From NCBI GenBank assembly GCA_017308345.1, contig JAFKFE010000206.1, positions 1 through 7,766 on the forward strand: DNA of 7,766 bases, given 5' to 3'. The stretch's first letter is position 1, and the number at the start of each line of letters is the position of its first letter. Below the pieces are notes generated by a model that did no database searches, was not told the DNA's origin, and saw only the letters and a list, made by a program, of their open reading frames with translations. The DNA comes from Alphaproteobacteria bacterium (GTDB lineage Bacteria; Pseudomonadota; Alphaproteobacteria; Rhizobiales; Rhizobiaceae). Positions 1 through 5,933 of the stretch are shown piece by piece. Both the position numbers and the translations under genes were made by a program.

Positions 1-2160
1 AGCGCTTTCGCGGAGCAGCCCGGTCTTCTCGTCGATCTTGTCGATCAGCAGGCCGAACTGATCCGGCAGGCCCTTGATCATCTCGGCCTTGAGGTTCTGC
101 ATGGCCTTGATCAGATCGGCGATCGAGGTCGACGAGGCGTCGATCTCACCCGTGAGCTCCTGGAAGGTGGACAGAACTTCCATGACCTTCGTCTGGCGAA
201 GGATGTCGCTGCCGCCGTCCAGAGCCTTCTGCTTCTGGGCTAGGTCGTCCATCGTCGCCGTGAGGGTGGCGACCCGATCATTGGTGCTGTCGACGGAGGC
301 CTGGTACTCGTCCTGCTGGGTCTTGATCTGGTCCAGCTTGGCCGCAAGGTTCCCCATCGTGTCGCCGTAGGACGACAGAAGCTGCAGACCAACGATCAGA
401 GCCGTGGCGCCGAGGAAGAGAGGGTTGCCAAGCGTGGCCGCGCGCAGCGCCGCCATGGCGCCGGCCGCCCCGGTCGCCGCCGTGCCGATGCCAATCAGGC
501 CGGCAACCAGGCGCCCCAGACGAACCAGGAGAGCAGCCGAGACCATCGTTGCTATTGTGGTGCCCACGATCTGGACCAGTGGTTGAAGCTGGCGCAGCCA
601 GGCGAGCACGTTGGCGCCCACGGAAATCGTGTTCTGCAGAGTGCGGAGGAACGGCTGGAAGGCCGTGTAGACGAGCGCGCCCAGGTTCGAGCCGAAGTTC
701 TTCGCGGTGTTGGCGAGCGACTCCATCTGGGTCTGGTTCGCCTCGGCCGCGGCGTTGGTCAGCAGGAAGCTCTGGCGGAGCTCCGACATGGTATCGAGGT
801 TGTTGGAGAGCGCGGTGTAGGCGGCGGCAGCGCGCACCTCCAGGCCGCTGAAAGCGCTCGACGTGTCGAAGCCGGCGTTCTTCAGGTTCTCCAGTACGCC
901 GGAGAGGCCATGCGACTTGAGGTCGATGTCTTCGAGCGACAGGCCGAGGCGGGAGAGCTCAGCCTTCAGGTTCTTCGACGGCGTGATCAGGTCGACCAGG
1001 AGCTGGCGCATGCCAGTGCCGATGGTCGAACCCGACCTGATGCCGGCGTTTGCCATCGCGCCCACGGCGGCGGTCAGTTCGTTGTAGCTGACGCCCACGG
1101 TCGCCGCGGTGTTGCCGGCGTACTGCATGGCGGCCGACAACTGGTCAAGAGTCAGCTTGGACTCGTTCAGGGCGGCGGTGAAGACGTCGGCCAGGTGGCC
1201 GGCCTCGCCCGCCTGCAGACCGAAGATGTTCAGAGACGAGGTGACGAGGTCGACGGCGTCCTTCAGCTCGGTGCCGGCGGCGGTCGCCAACTTGGCGACG
1301 GGCTCGATCGCCTCCGCGACCTGACCGGCCGACATGCCCGCCTGGCCCATGATGGTCGCGGCTTCGGAGATCTCGTTGGCTGTGAACTTGGTCTTCTCGG
1401 AAACCGACAGCAGCCGGTCTTCCAGTAGGCCCATCTCCTGGTTGGTCGAACCGGTGATCGCCTGGAACTGCTTGAACTGGGCGTCCAGGTTGACGATGAA
1501 GTTGCCTAGACTGAAGGCTGAGCTGTAGACGCCGCCGACCAGGGCGTAGTTGTTCAAGATGCCGGCCTGCGACAGAAACTGGTTGGCGCCGCCGTTGAGG
1601 TCGCGCCGTTCCCTCTGCTTCATGAAGCCGTAGGCGGCGTCACCCATGGTCGCGCGAGAATTGCGATCGGCCATGCGGTTTCGGGTCAGCTGAGCTTCAT
1701 TGTCCCAGTTGGTCAGCGAGCGCTTGAGGGCTTTGAGGTAGGTGTTGTTGACCTCTTCGACGTACTTGCCGACCAGTTGGTCGGTCGTCGACTTCATCTC
1801 GTTGATCTCGCGCTGGAAGACCGCGCGGTTGGCCTGGGACGCCTCCGAGCCACGGGCGTAGTCGCCGGCAATGGCGGCGGGCGCGGCGCGCTGGCGGTTA
1901 CGCACCTGCTGGAGACGAGCCTCATGGGCGGTGCTGTCCTGGCCCTGCTTCTGCAGGGACCGGATCTCGCTCTCGAGCTTGCGGATGTAGGCGACGTAAT
2001 CCTGCGCGGCCTTGCGCATCCTCTGCTGGACTTGGGTGGAGTTGACGGCTAGGTCGTCGCCGAAATTTTTCAGTTTGCTGCGGAGCTGTTCAATCTCTCG
2101 AAGACTATCCTGCAGGTCGATGTCGACGTCATACAGGATGTCGTTCTGCTCAAGCGCCAA
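1..2160 (-). CDS. Tail tape measure protein, TP901 family, N-terminal 720 residues (3' end outside window)
   Basis: Open from TTG at 2160 to the left edge with no stop. Residues about 13-95 are charged and coiled-coil-like (LREIEQLRSKLKNF, YVAYIRKLESEIRSLQKQ). Residues about 230-385 match the TP901 tape measure core in character (LLSVSEKTKFTANEISEAA, GQVAEAIEPVAKLATAAGT, DLVTSSLNIFGLQ, LTLDQLSAAMQYAGNTAATV, AVGAMANAGIRSGS). Hydrophobic segments lie near residues 530-560 and 580-597 (LFLGATALIVGLQLLSSYG), and a second coiled coil near 605-647. The protein sets tail length and usually enters the host envelope with the DNA. The TTG start is chosen because an in-frame TAG lies four codons upstream and AGGGGG sits five bases before it; the next ATG is over 40 codons in. 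It overlaps the chaperone frame by 11 bases. Confidence 0.92.
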   Translation of the reverse strand, partial: MALEQNDILYDVDIDLQDSLREIEQLRSKLKNFGDDLAVNSTQVQQRMRKAAQDYVAYIRKLESEIRSLQKQGQDSTAHEARLQQVRNRQRAAPAAIAGDYARGSEASQANRAVFQREINEMKSTTDQLVGKYVEEVNNTYLKALKRSLTNWDNEAQLTRNRMADRNSRATMGDAAYGFMKQRERRDLNGGANQFLSQAGILNNYALVGGVYSSAFSLGNFIVNLDAQFKQFQAITGSTNQEMGLLEDRLLSVSEKTKFTANEISEAATIMGQAGMSAGQVAEAIEPVAKLATAAGTELKDAVDLVTSSLNIFGLQAGEAGHLADVFTAALNESKLTLDQLSAAMQYAGNTAATVGVSYNELTAAVGAMANAGIRSGSTIGTGMRQLLVDLITPSKNLKAELSRLGLSLEDIDLKSHGLSGVLENLKNAGFDTSSAFSGLEVRAAAAYTALSNNLDTMSELRQSFLLTNAAAEANQTQMESLANTAKNFGSNLGALVYTAFQPFLRTLQNTISVGANVLAWLRQLQPLVQIVGTTIATMVSAALLVRLGRLVAGLIGIGTAATGAAGAMAALRAATLGNPLFLGATALIVGLQLLSSYGDTMGNLAAKLDQIKTQQDEYQASVDSTNDRVATLTATMDDLAQKQKALDGGSDILRQTKVMEVLSTFQELTGEIDASSTSIADLIKAMQNLKAEMIKGLPDQFGLLIDKIDEKTGLLRESA

Positions 2161-2817
2161 CTTGACCCCCTAGCGTGTTGAAGGCCGCTACAAGGTCATC
2201 CCAGCTTTCGACCACTGTGACGTCCTCGTTGTCGTCCTCATCATCGGAACCGCCGAGCACCTTCGAGATCACCGTTGCCAGGTTGTCGAAGTGCTGCCCG
2301 AGTTCCGCTACCTTTCCTTGTGTGTTCAGCCGGACGATGGTCACGAGGTCCTGGTAGGTATGGCTCCAGTAGACCTCGCGGAGATCGCTCGGCTTGACCT
2401 TCAGCGTCCAGACGATTGCTTCTTCGAACGAGAGACCGGAGACCCATTCAGTGAAGACGCGCCCTGATTGAGCTCTTCCAGAGCGCCCTTCAGCTTCACC
2501 ACTCGATCCATCGAACGAGTGAAAAAACCGATGGCGTGATCCACCTCCCATGCCAGGAGGGCTTCCATGTCCGAAGCTGGGATCTCGACGTCGTCAAGGG
2601 ACGCGAGCGTTTCCTGGATTTTCCCTGATTTGGAACGCAGGTGGAGGGCCGCCAGGAGCACACGCTCGCGAAGCACGGGATTGAAGTATACGCTGGCCGC
2701 CTGGGCCGGCTCGCTCATCAGAGCGGTGATCTCGTTGAGCAGTCCGAAGGACATGAAGATCTCGCGCTTCTCGCCGTTTTGTTCGATCTCAAAACGATCT
2801 TCCAGTACGTCCGACAT
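2150..2817 (-). CDS. Tail assembly chaperone, -1 frameshift fusion (lambda gpGT-like)
   Basis: Predicted 222-residue product: residues 1-99 are shared with the unshifted form, then a -1 slip at T_TTT_TTC (2521-2527) adds 123 residues ending at TGA 2150-2152. The first 20 or so added residues are a Gly/Ser-rich linker (HSFDGSSGEAEGRSGRAQSG). Then comes what looks like genuine protein (RVFTEWVSGLSFEEAIVW, LREVYWSHTYQDLVTIV) and an acidic stretch (DDEDDNED) near the end. The -1 frame's only own start before this conserved-looking part is an ATG at 2551 with no good ribosome binding site, so fusion is the better model. The stop overlaps the tape measure start by 11 bases. In lambda the extension recruits tail tube subunits to the tape measure complex, and the same role is likely here. 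Confidence 0.75.
2166..2171 (-). promoter_or_regulatory. Ribosome binding site deciding the TTG start of the tape measure gene
   Basis: AGGGGG on the minus strand ends five bases before TTG at 2160. With the in-frame stop TAG at 2172-2170 just upstream, no earlier start is possible in this frame, and no ATG or GTG occurs nearby. Confidence 0.7.
2401..2817 (-). CDS. Tail assembly chaperone, unshifted form (lambda gpG-like)
   Basis: A protein of 138 residues. It starts MSDVLEDRFEIEQNGEKREI and is mostly helical through residue about 120 (FGLLNEITALMSEP, NPVLRERVLLAALHL, DMEALLAWEVDHAIGFFTRSMDRVVKLKGALEELN). The last 18 residues are Ser- and basic-rich and look disordered. ATG at 2817 has AGGAG five bases upstream, right after the terminator hairpin. 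In long-tailed phages the two genes between tube and tape measure encode chaperones that coat the tape measure during tail assembly, the second made as a frameshift extension of the first. This gene's place, size and overlap with a second open frame match that arrangement. Function is inferred from the context and the slippery site, not from a recognised motif. Confidence 0.8.
   Translation of the reverse strand: MSDVLEDRFEIEQNGEKREIFMSFGLLNEITALMSEPAQAASVYFNPVLRERVLLAALHLRSKSGKIQETLASLDDVEIPASDMEALLAWEVDHAIGFFTRSMDRVVKLKGALEELNQGASSLNGSPVSRSKKQSSGR
2501..2520 (-). repeat. Hairpin directly downstream of the slippery site
   Basis: Minus-strand arms ACTCG (2520-2516) and CGAGT (2505-2501) pair, with two more pairs inside after a T-T mismatch. 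An alternative pairing uses TCGA/TCGA further in and leaves a more usual spacer after the heptamer. Further downstream a 5-bp hairpin GCTCT-gga-AGAGC (2484-2472) lies within a possible outer stem GTGAAG/CTTCAC (2499-2494 with 2456-2451). Which of these forms cannot be settled by eye. Confidence 0.4.
2521..2527 (-). promoter_or_regulatory. Programmed -1 ribosomal frameshift site T_TTT_TTC
   Basis: On the minus strand the six T residues at 2527-2522 and the C at 2521 are read in frame as ggT TTT TTC (Gly-Phe-Phe, codons 97-99). This is the X_XXY_YYZ heptamer, where both tRNAs can re-pair after slipping back one base. The shift enters exactly the open frame that runs to 2150. A possible stimulatory hairpin follows directly (2501-2520). 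Confidence 0.8.
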
Positions 2818-2835
2818 AGATGCTCCTGATAATTA

Positions 2836-2872
2836 AAAACCTCGCCCGTGATGTAGTCACGGGCGAGGTTTT
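2836..2872 (-). terminator. Intrinsic terminator between tail tube and chaperone genes
   Basis: Perfect 16-bp arms (2836-2851 and 2857-2872, core CCTCGCCCGTGA) flank a 5-base loop. On the minus strand the stem ends in GGTTTT and is followed by TAATTATC, a good U-rich tail. The hairpin starts 20 bases after the tail tube stop codon and ends 18 bases before the chaperone start. It is also U-flanked on the plus strand, so it could work in both directions. It probably reduces transcription into the chaperone and tape measure genes, giving many tube proteins per tape measure. Confidence 0.9.
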
Positions 2873-2892
2873 GTTCTACGGATTTTTGGAAA

Positions 2893-3687
2893 TTAGCGAG
2901 CCAGCAGGATCGCCTGACCGTCGCCGTACTCGCCGTAGAACGGGTCGGTCGTGACCATCTGGTACGGCTGCATCTCGAACGGCATGTTCGAGAAGTTGTC
3001 CGACGCGAAGGAGATGCCCAGACCGCGCGTCACCTTGACCTTCGGCAGAAGGATGGTGAACGGCGTATTGTCCTTCGGCAGGATGCCGGTGACCTTACAG
3101 GCCAGGTCGGGCTGGGCCACAGTCTGGCCGACGACGACCTTCTTCAGGCGGCCGACGCGCGAGCCTACTGGGAAGGTCATGCCGGTCGGGATCTCGAAGC
3201 CCGCGGCCAGCGTGGCCGTCTTGGTAGCGTTGTCGAACGCTTCGACCTTGACGACGTGGACGTAGTCGTCCTGGCCCTTCTGGATGAAGAGGTAGTCGCC
3301 GGCGGCGATCGGGGTCGTCGGCGCCACAGCCAGCACGATGTCCGAGGCAGCGGCGGTCACCTCGGCGCTCAGGGCCGACAACTCATCCACAACGTCGAAG
3401 CTCGTGCCGGTGGCGTCGAGACCGGCGGCATAGGCCAGGTTCTTCGCGGTGAACTCATAGACTTCGCACGAGGTCTTGAGGCCTTCGCCCGTGCGCACGG
3501 ACATCACGACGGCATTGCGAATGCCCTGCGTGAGCTCCGTCATCTGAGCTTCGCCGGTCAGCTGGAAGTTCTTCACGAGACCGATCGAATGTTCCATCGG
3601 ATTGAGCTGGTGAAGGTCAGCGAGGGCGCCGAGCATGACGGTCGCCGTGGACAGCATAAACTTGTTGGTTTTGGCGTTACCAGCCAT
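2893..3687 (-). CDS. Probable major tail (tube) protein
   Basis: A protein of 264 residues, beta-rich throughout. It starts MAGNAKTNKFMLSTATVMLG, and the early segment HSIGLVKNFQLTGEAQMTELTQG is typical in character of tail tube proteins. A central insertion (about residues 115 to 180: APTTPIAAGDYLFIQKGQDD and on) looks like a small beta domain. The C-terminus (MVTTDPFYGEYGDGQAILLAR) returns to the tube-like fold. The ATG at 3687 follows a strong GGAG nine bases upstream. It sits just after the tail terminator gene and before the chaperone pair, the standard place for the tube gene, and it is followed at once by a strong intrinsic terminator, as expected for an abundant product. It would polymerise into the hollow tube through which DNA passes. 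No sheath gene is adjacent. Confidence 0.75.
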   Translation of the reverse strand: MAGNAKTNKFMLSTATVMLGALADLHQLNPMEHSIGLVKNFQLTGEAQMTELTQGIRNAVVMSVRTGEGLKTSCEVYEFTAKNLAYAAGLDATGTSFDVVDELSALSAEVTAAASDIVLAVAPTTPIAAGDYLFIQKGQDDYVHVVKVEAFDNATKTATLAAGFEIPTGMTFPVGSRVGRLKKVVVGQTVAQPDLACKVTGILPKDNTPFTILLPKVKVTRGLGISFASDNFSNMPFEMQPYQMVTTDPFYGEYGDGQAILLAR

Positions 3688-3740
3688 GGGGTGGTGCTCC
3701 TTTTGAAATCGGCGCAGAATGATCTTTCAATCGCGCTTGT

Positions 3741-3760
3741 TAGGTGGGCACCAGCACCTA
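3741..3760. repeat. Inverted repeat upstream of the ribbon-helix-helix gene; candidate operator
   Basis: Arms TAGGTG (3741-3746) and CACCTA (3755-3760) flank 8 bases. A nested GGTG-gg-CACC (3743-3752) overlaps it. It sits in the 109-base non-coding gap (3688-3796) between two divergent starts: the regulator to its right and the tail tube gene to its left. Ribbon-helix-helix dimers commonly bind short inverted or direct repeats near their own promoter, so this is a plausible operator that could affect both genes. Binding is inference. Confidence 0.4.
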
Positions 3761-3782
3761 CATGAGCAATCAACGTGTGCTG

Positions 3783-3788
3783 CATAAT
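3783..3788 (+). promoter_or_regulatory. Possible -10 box for the regulator gene
   Basis: CATAAT matches the bacterial -10 consensus at five of six positions and ends 8 bases before the regulator ATG. A transcript starting about 7 bases downstream would have almost no leader. I see no convincing -35 box at the usual spacing (the hexamer 17 bases upstream is ACATGA), so the site is weak or needs an activator. A two-codon open frame (ATG GTG TAA, 3787-3795) lies between the box and the gene. Confidence 0.3.
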
Positions 3789-3796
3789 GGTGTAAA

Positions 3797-3988
3797 ATGA
3801 AGCGGATTACTGTGAACGTTGACGACGACTTGAAGGAAATCTTGGAGCGCCGTGCTACCTTCCTTCGGCGCTCCTTGTCTGCAGAGATCGTCGTTCTTGT
3901 TGAGACGGCCCTCGCCCAGGAAGACGAGAGCAACCGTGCGATCCTGCAAGCGCACTATGCCAGCGGGTCGACCAACGCCTCGGCCTGA
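3797..3988 (+). CDS. Arc-like ribbon-helix-helix DNA-binding protein (moron-type gene)
   Basis: The only gene I accept on the plus strand: 63 residues. It reads as a ribbon-helix-helix domain. Residues 3-8 (RITVNV) form the beta strand that contacts the major groove in this family. Residues 9-22 (DDDLKEILERRATF) form helix 1, and residues 25-40 (RRSLSAEIVVLVETAL) carry the family's typical helix 2. Residues 41-63 look like a loose tail. Such proteins bind DNA as dimers and usually repress transcription, often including their own gene. The ATG at 3797 has only a weak GGTG four bases upstream, and CATAAT at 3783-3788 could be a -10 box giving an almost leaderless message. Its direction and somewhat lower GC than its neighbours suggest an independently acquired unit. 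Its 3' end overlaps the tail terminator gene by 34 bases. The target is unknown. Confidence 0.8.
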   Translation: MKRITVNVDDDLKEILERRATFLRRSLSAEIVVLVETALAQEDESNRAILQAHYASGSTNASA

Positions 3989-4404
3989 ATGAACTGCAGC
4001 GCTCGCGTATTGGCTTTCGTCATCGGCGCGACCGCGGTTCCATCAACGATCTTGAGCCAGCTGTAAGGCTGCTCGGTCTGGCTGTCGAACACCGACATCC
4101 GCGTCCCTGTCTTCAGGGACTTGAAAAGCAGATCCACCATCCTGCGGTGGACGAACAATCCCTCATCATTGAACGACCCAACGCCGATCACAAAGGTCGC
4201 GCTATAGATCCCGTCCGTCACCTCGTCGAGCGCCAGGGAGGCCGGCCCGATCAGGTGCTTGGCTGGCGCCTCTTCGATGTTGGCGTGCGCCTCCCAGTCG
4301 AACATCTGCAGCATGTCGGCCGGCGCGATGCCGTTGGCGGCGATCATCTGGATCTGCTGGTTCACGTAGGCCGCGATCGAGGTCCAAACGTTCATGTAGC
4401 TCAT
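3955..4404 (-). CDS. Probable tail terminator protein
   Basis: A protein of 149 residues. It starts with a helix (MSYMNVWTSIAAYVNQQIQ), followed by a mixed alpha/beta region with strands such as GIYSATFVIGVGSF, a helix (VHRRMVDLLFKSLKTG) and a final strand (ALQFIQAEALVDPLA). Size, fold character and position directly before the tail tube gene fit the tail terminator family (lambda gpU, SPP1 gp17.1-neighbour type), which caps the growing tail and joins it to the head. The ATG at 4404 overlaps the upstream stop by four bases (ATGA) and has GGAG seven bases upstream. A second in-frame Met lies at codon 4. The last 34 bases overlap the 3' end of a small regulator gene on the opposite strand, so a transcript of that gene would be antisense to this gene's end. 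Confidence 0.55.
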   Translation of the reverse strand: MSYMNVWTSIAAYVNQQIQMIAANGIAPADMLQMFDWEAHANIEEAPAKHLIGPASLALDEVTDGIYSATFVIGVGSFNDEGLFVHRRMVDLLFKSLKTGTRMSVFDSQTEQPYSWLKIVDGTAVAPMTKANTRALQFIQAEALVDPLA

Positions 4405-5411
4405 CTGACATCTCCATCGTACTTGCGGCCCTTGCCGATCGAGTAGCGGTTCAGGGCCTTCTCAACCGCGAGCGGAACTCTCTTCTGGAAGAAGTATGCG
4501 AGGGACGGCTCCAGGAGCGGCCGGTACATGCTCAGACGCTCGGGCCGGTATTGCGGCTGGATCACCCCGATCTTGAAGCCACTTCGGTTGCGCCGCTTGA
4601 TACGGTTCCGGTCGATCACGCCGCCTTCCAGCTTCTTGATAGAGCTCTCGCTCAAGCCCATCAGGCGGGCGAGCACCGGCATGTCGCCGGACACCTGCTG
4701 ATCCTGGTTGAACACCTGCTGGGTCAGGACGGCGCGCGCCACATTCGCCGGCGCGCCGGCGAGCAGGTTGACCTCGATCTCGGCGATCTTGTAGACGCGT
4801 TTGCCGGCGTCATTGGTGTAGTAGTAGGGTCGGATCGTCACACAACCATAACTCACCGTCCCGGAGCCGCCAGTTCCCCTGAAGCCCTTGTTGAGGCTGA
4901 CCACGCCGGGGCCGGCTTTGGCGCGGATCTCAGATCGCAAGACGGAGGTGTGGAGGAAGAACCGGTCCTTATTGGCCGTCTTCTTGCGTCGGGTGATGTT
5001 GGCCAGGTTGCGCCATTCGAGTTCAATGTCAGCGCTTGCCAGGTCGCCGCTGTCGGTGTGCTTGAAAGCGTCGATGATCGTGCTGCCGCCGTTCTCGTGC
5101 TCAGACTTCTGCCCGATGAGCTCGGTGCCGATGAACTGGCCGATCTTGCGAAGCTCCTTGTCGATCGAGTCCGAGATGTTCTTGGCCAGCGTCTCTGCCT
5201 TGGTGGCGAAGAAGTTGACCCGGTTCGAGCGGTCGATCGTAGTGGCGAGCGCCTTGGCGATCGCGCCAGGCAGCTCACCCATGTCCGAGGTCACGAACTG
5301 GTTGACCGAGCGGCCGACCGAGGCCGCGGCTGTGCCGCCGGCAAACGGGCTCTGTCCCTTGTCGTGCTGGCGGAACGTGACGGTGATCTTGGCCTTAGCG
5401 GATCTCGGCAT
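4401..5411 (-). CDS. Neck or tail-completion-slot protein, unknown family, unusually large
   Basis: A protein of 336 residues with no family I recognise. The N-terminus is basic and beta-like (MPRSAKAKITVTFRQHDKG). Residues 45 to 100 look helical (LPGAIAKALATTIDR, TLAKNISDSIDKELRKIG). A central beta-rich region follows (GTVSYGCVTIRPYYYTNDAGKR), and the C-terminal third is strongly basic (IDRNRIKRRNRSGFK, then IGKGRKYDGDVR). It overlaps the previous gene by 17 bases and has GGAG six bases before its ATG. Its stop overlaps the next start as ATGA, a sign of translational coupling. It occupies the slot that in HK97- and SPP1-like phages holds the gp10 or gp17-type tail-completion protein, but those are usually well under 200 residues, so this is either enlarged or an unrelated neck component. 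Confidence 0.8.
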   Translation of the reverse strand: MPRSAKAKITVTFRQHDKGQSPFAGGTAAASVGRSVNQFVTSDMGELPGAIAKALATTIDRSNRVNFFATKAETLAKNISDSIDKELRKIGQFIGTELIGQKSEHENGGSTIIDAFKHTDSGDLASADIELEWRNLANITRRKKTANKDRFFLHTSVLRSEIRAKAGPGVVSLNKGFRGTGGSGTVSYGCVTIRPYYYTNDAGKRVYKIAEIEVNLLAGAPANVARAVLTQQVFNQDQQVSGDMPVLARLMGLSESSIKKLEGGVIDRNRIKRRNRSGFKIGVIQPQYRPERLSMYRPLLEPSLAYFFQKRVPLAVEKALNRYSIGKGRKYDGDVR

Positions 5412-5931
5412 AGGTCACTCCGAGCGCCGTATCGAGCCTGCGCACGATGGCGTCGTCGACCTGGTCCCCCAGCTGCAGGTTCGCCGCGGTGACAATCCGG
5501 CGGGTCTCCTCCGACAGATTGGTGGCGGGCTCGGGGTATTCGCGGCCCGTCATTTCGACGGTGCAAGGGATCAGGCCGAGATCCTGGGGCGGCTGACCCT
5601 TCTTCAGGCCGGTCAGGGTGTCGGTCGTGCTGGCCTGGCGTTTCCAGGACAGGTCGGCCAGCACCTGGAAGAGCCTCCAGGTGAACTGCTGGCCATATGG
5701 TGAGTAGCCGTTATTCGCGACGATGAACCGGCGGTTGAGATTGTCCAGGATGATGTCGCGCGCCTTGACGACGCCCTCAACCGTGGTGCGGAGCATCAGT
5801 CGCGGGGACGCAAAGTCGTAGCTCGGGATCTTGCCCTCGTCGACCGGCATGATCGTACCGTTGAACGGCTGACCGTTCTCCTTGTAGATCAGCGTCTGGA
5901 ACCGACGAGCTGCGGTGTGGAGGCTGGCCAT
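5395..5931 (-). CDS. Probable head-closure (head-tail joining) protein
   Basis: A protein of 178 residues. The N-terminal half is beta-rich (FQTLIYKENGQPFNG, DFASPRLMLRTTVEG, NRRFIVANNGYSPYG). Past about residue 115 it holds LGLIPCTVEMTGREYPEP and a helical C-terminus (ETRRIVTAANLQLGDQVDD). The ATG at 5931 lies two bases after the adaptor stop codon, with GGGG six bases upstream. Its size and position, after the adaptor and before the tail-completion slot, fit the stopper or closure protein that seals the DNA-filled head and receives the tail. No catalytic motif is visible. The call rests on gene order and size; a minor tail or neck protein is the alternative. Confidence 0.5.
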   Translation of the reverse strand: MASLHTAARRFQTLIYKENGQPFNGTIMPVDEGKIPSYDFASPRLMLRTTVEGVVKARDIILDNLNRRFIVANNGYSPYGQQFTWRLFQVLADLSWKRQASTTDTLTGLKKGQPPQDLGLIPCTVEMTGREYPEPATNLSEETRRIVTAANLQLGDQVDDAIVRRLDTALGVTYAEIR

Positions 5932-5933
5932 GC

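Noticed and set aside
583..1428. Long open frame of 281 codons on the plus strand opposite the tape measure gene
   Set aside because: It is antisense to a clear TP901 tape measure frame, and its product is a low-information Arg/Gly/Val-rich sequence typical of the mirror frame of GC-rich genes.
2150..2551. Independent gene starting at ATG 2551 in the -1 frame
   Set aside because: No convincing ribosome binding site, the start lies deep inside the chaperone gene, and the first 30 or so residues look like a mirror of the other frame. The frameshift fusion explains the frame better.
3573..3955. Small minus-strand open frames across the gap between the tail terminator and tail tube genes
   Set aside because: They are antisense to the ribbon-helix-helix gene or overlap the tube start, lack ribosome binding sites and encode Ser/Arg/Cys-rich sequence of no recognisable character.
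4103..4120. 7-bp inverted repeat GTCCCTG-tctt-CAGGGAC, considered as a terminator for the plus-strand regulator
   Set aside because: It lies inside the tail terminator gene, about 115 bases past the regulator stop, and lacks a U-run on the plus strand.
4745..4762. Perfect 18-base GC-rich palindrome within the neck protein gene
   Set aside because: It encodes Ala-Gly-Ala-Pro-Ala with GC-rich codons, so a self-complementary run arises easily, and it has no loop for a hairpin.
4551..5703. Two long plus-strand open frames (313 and 271 codons) opposite the 336-residue neck protein and the closure gene
   Set aside because: They overlap each other and the minus-strand genes, which have good ribosome binding sites and coupled ends; compositions look like shadow frames.
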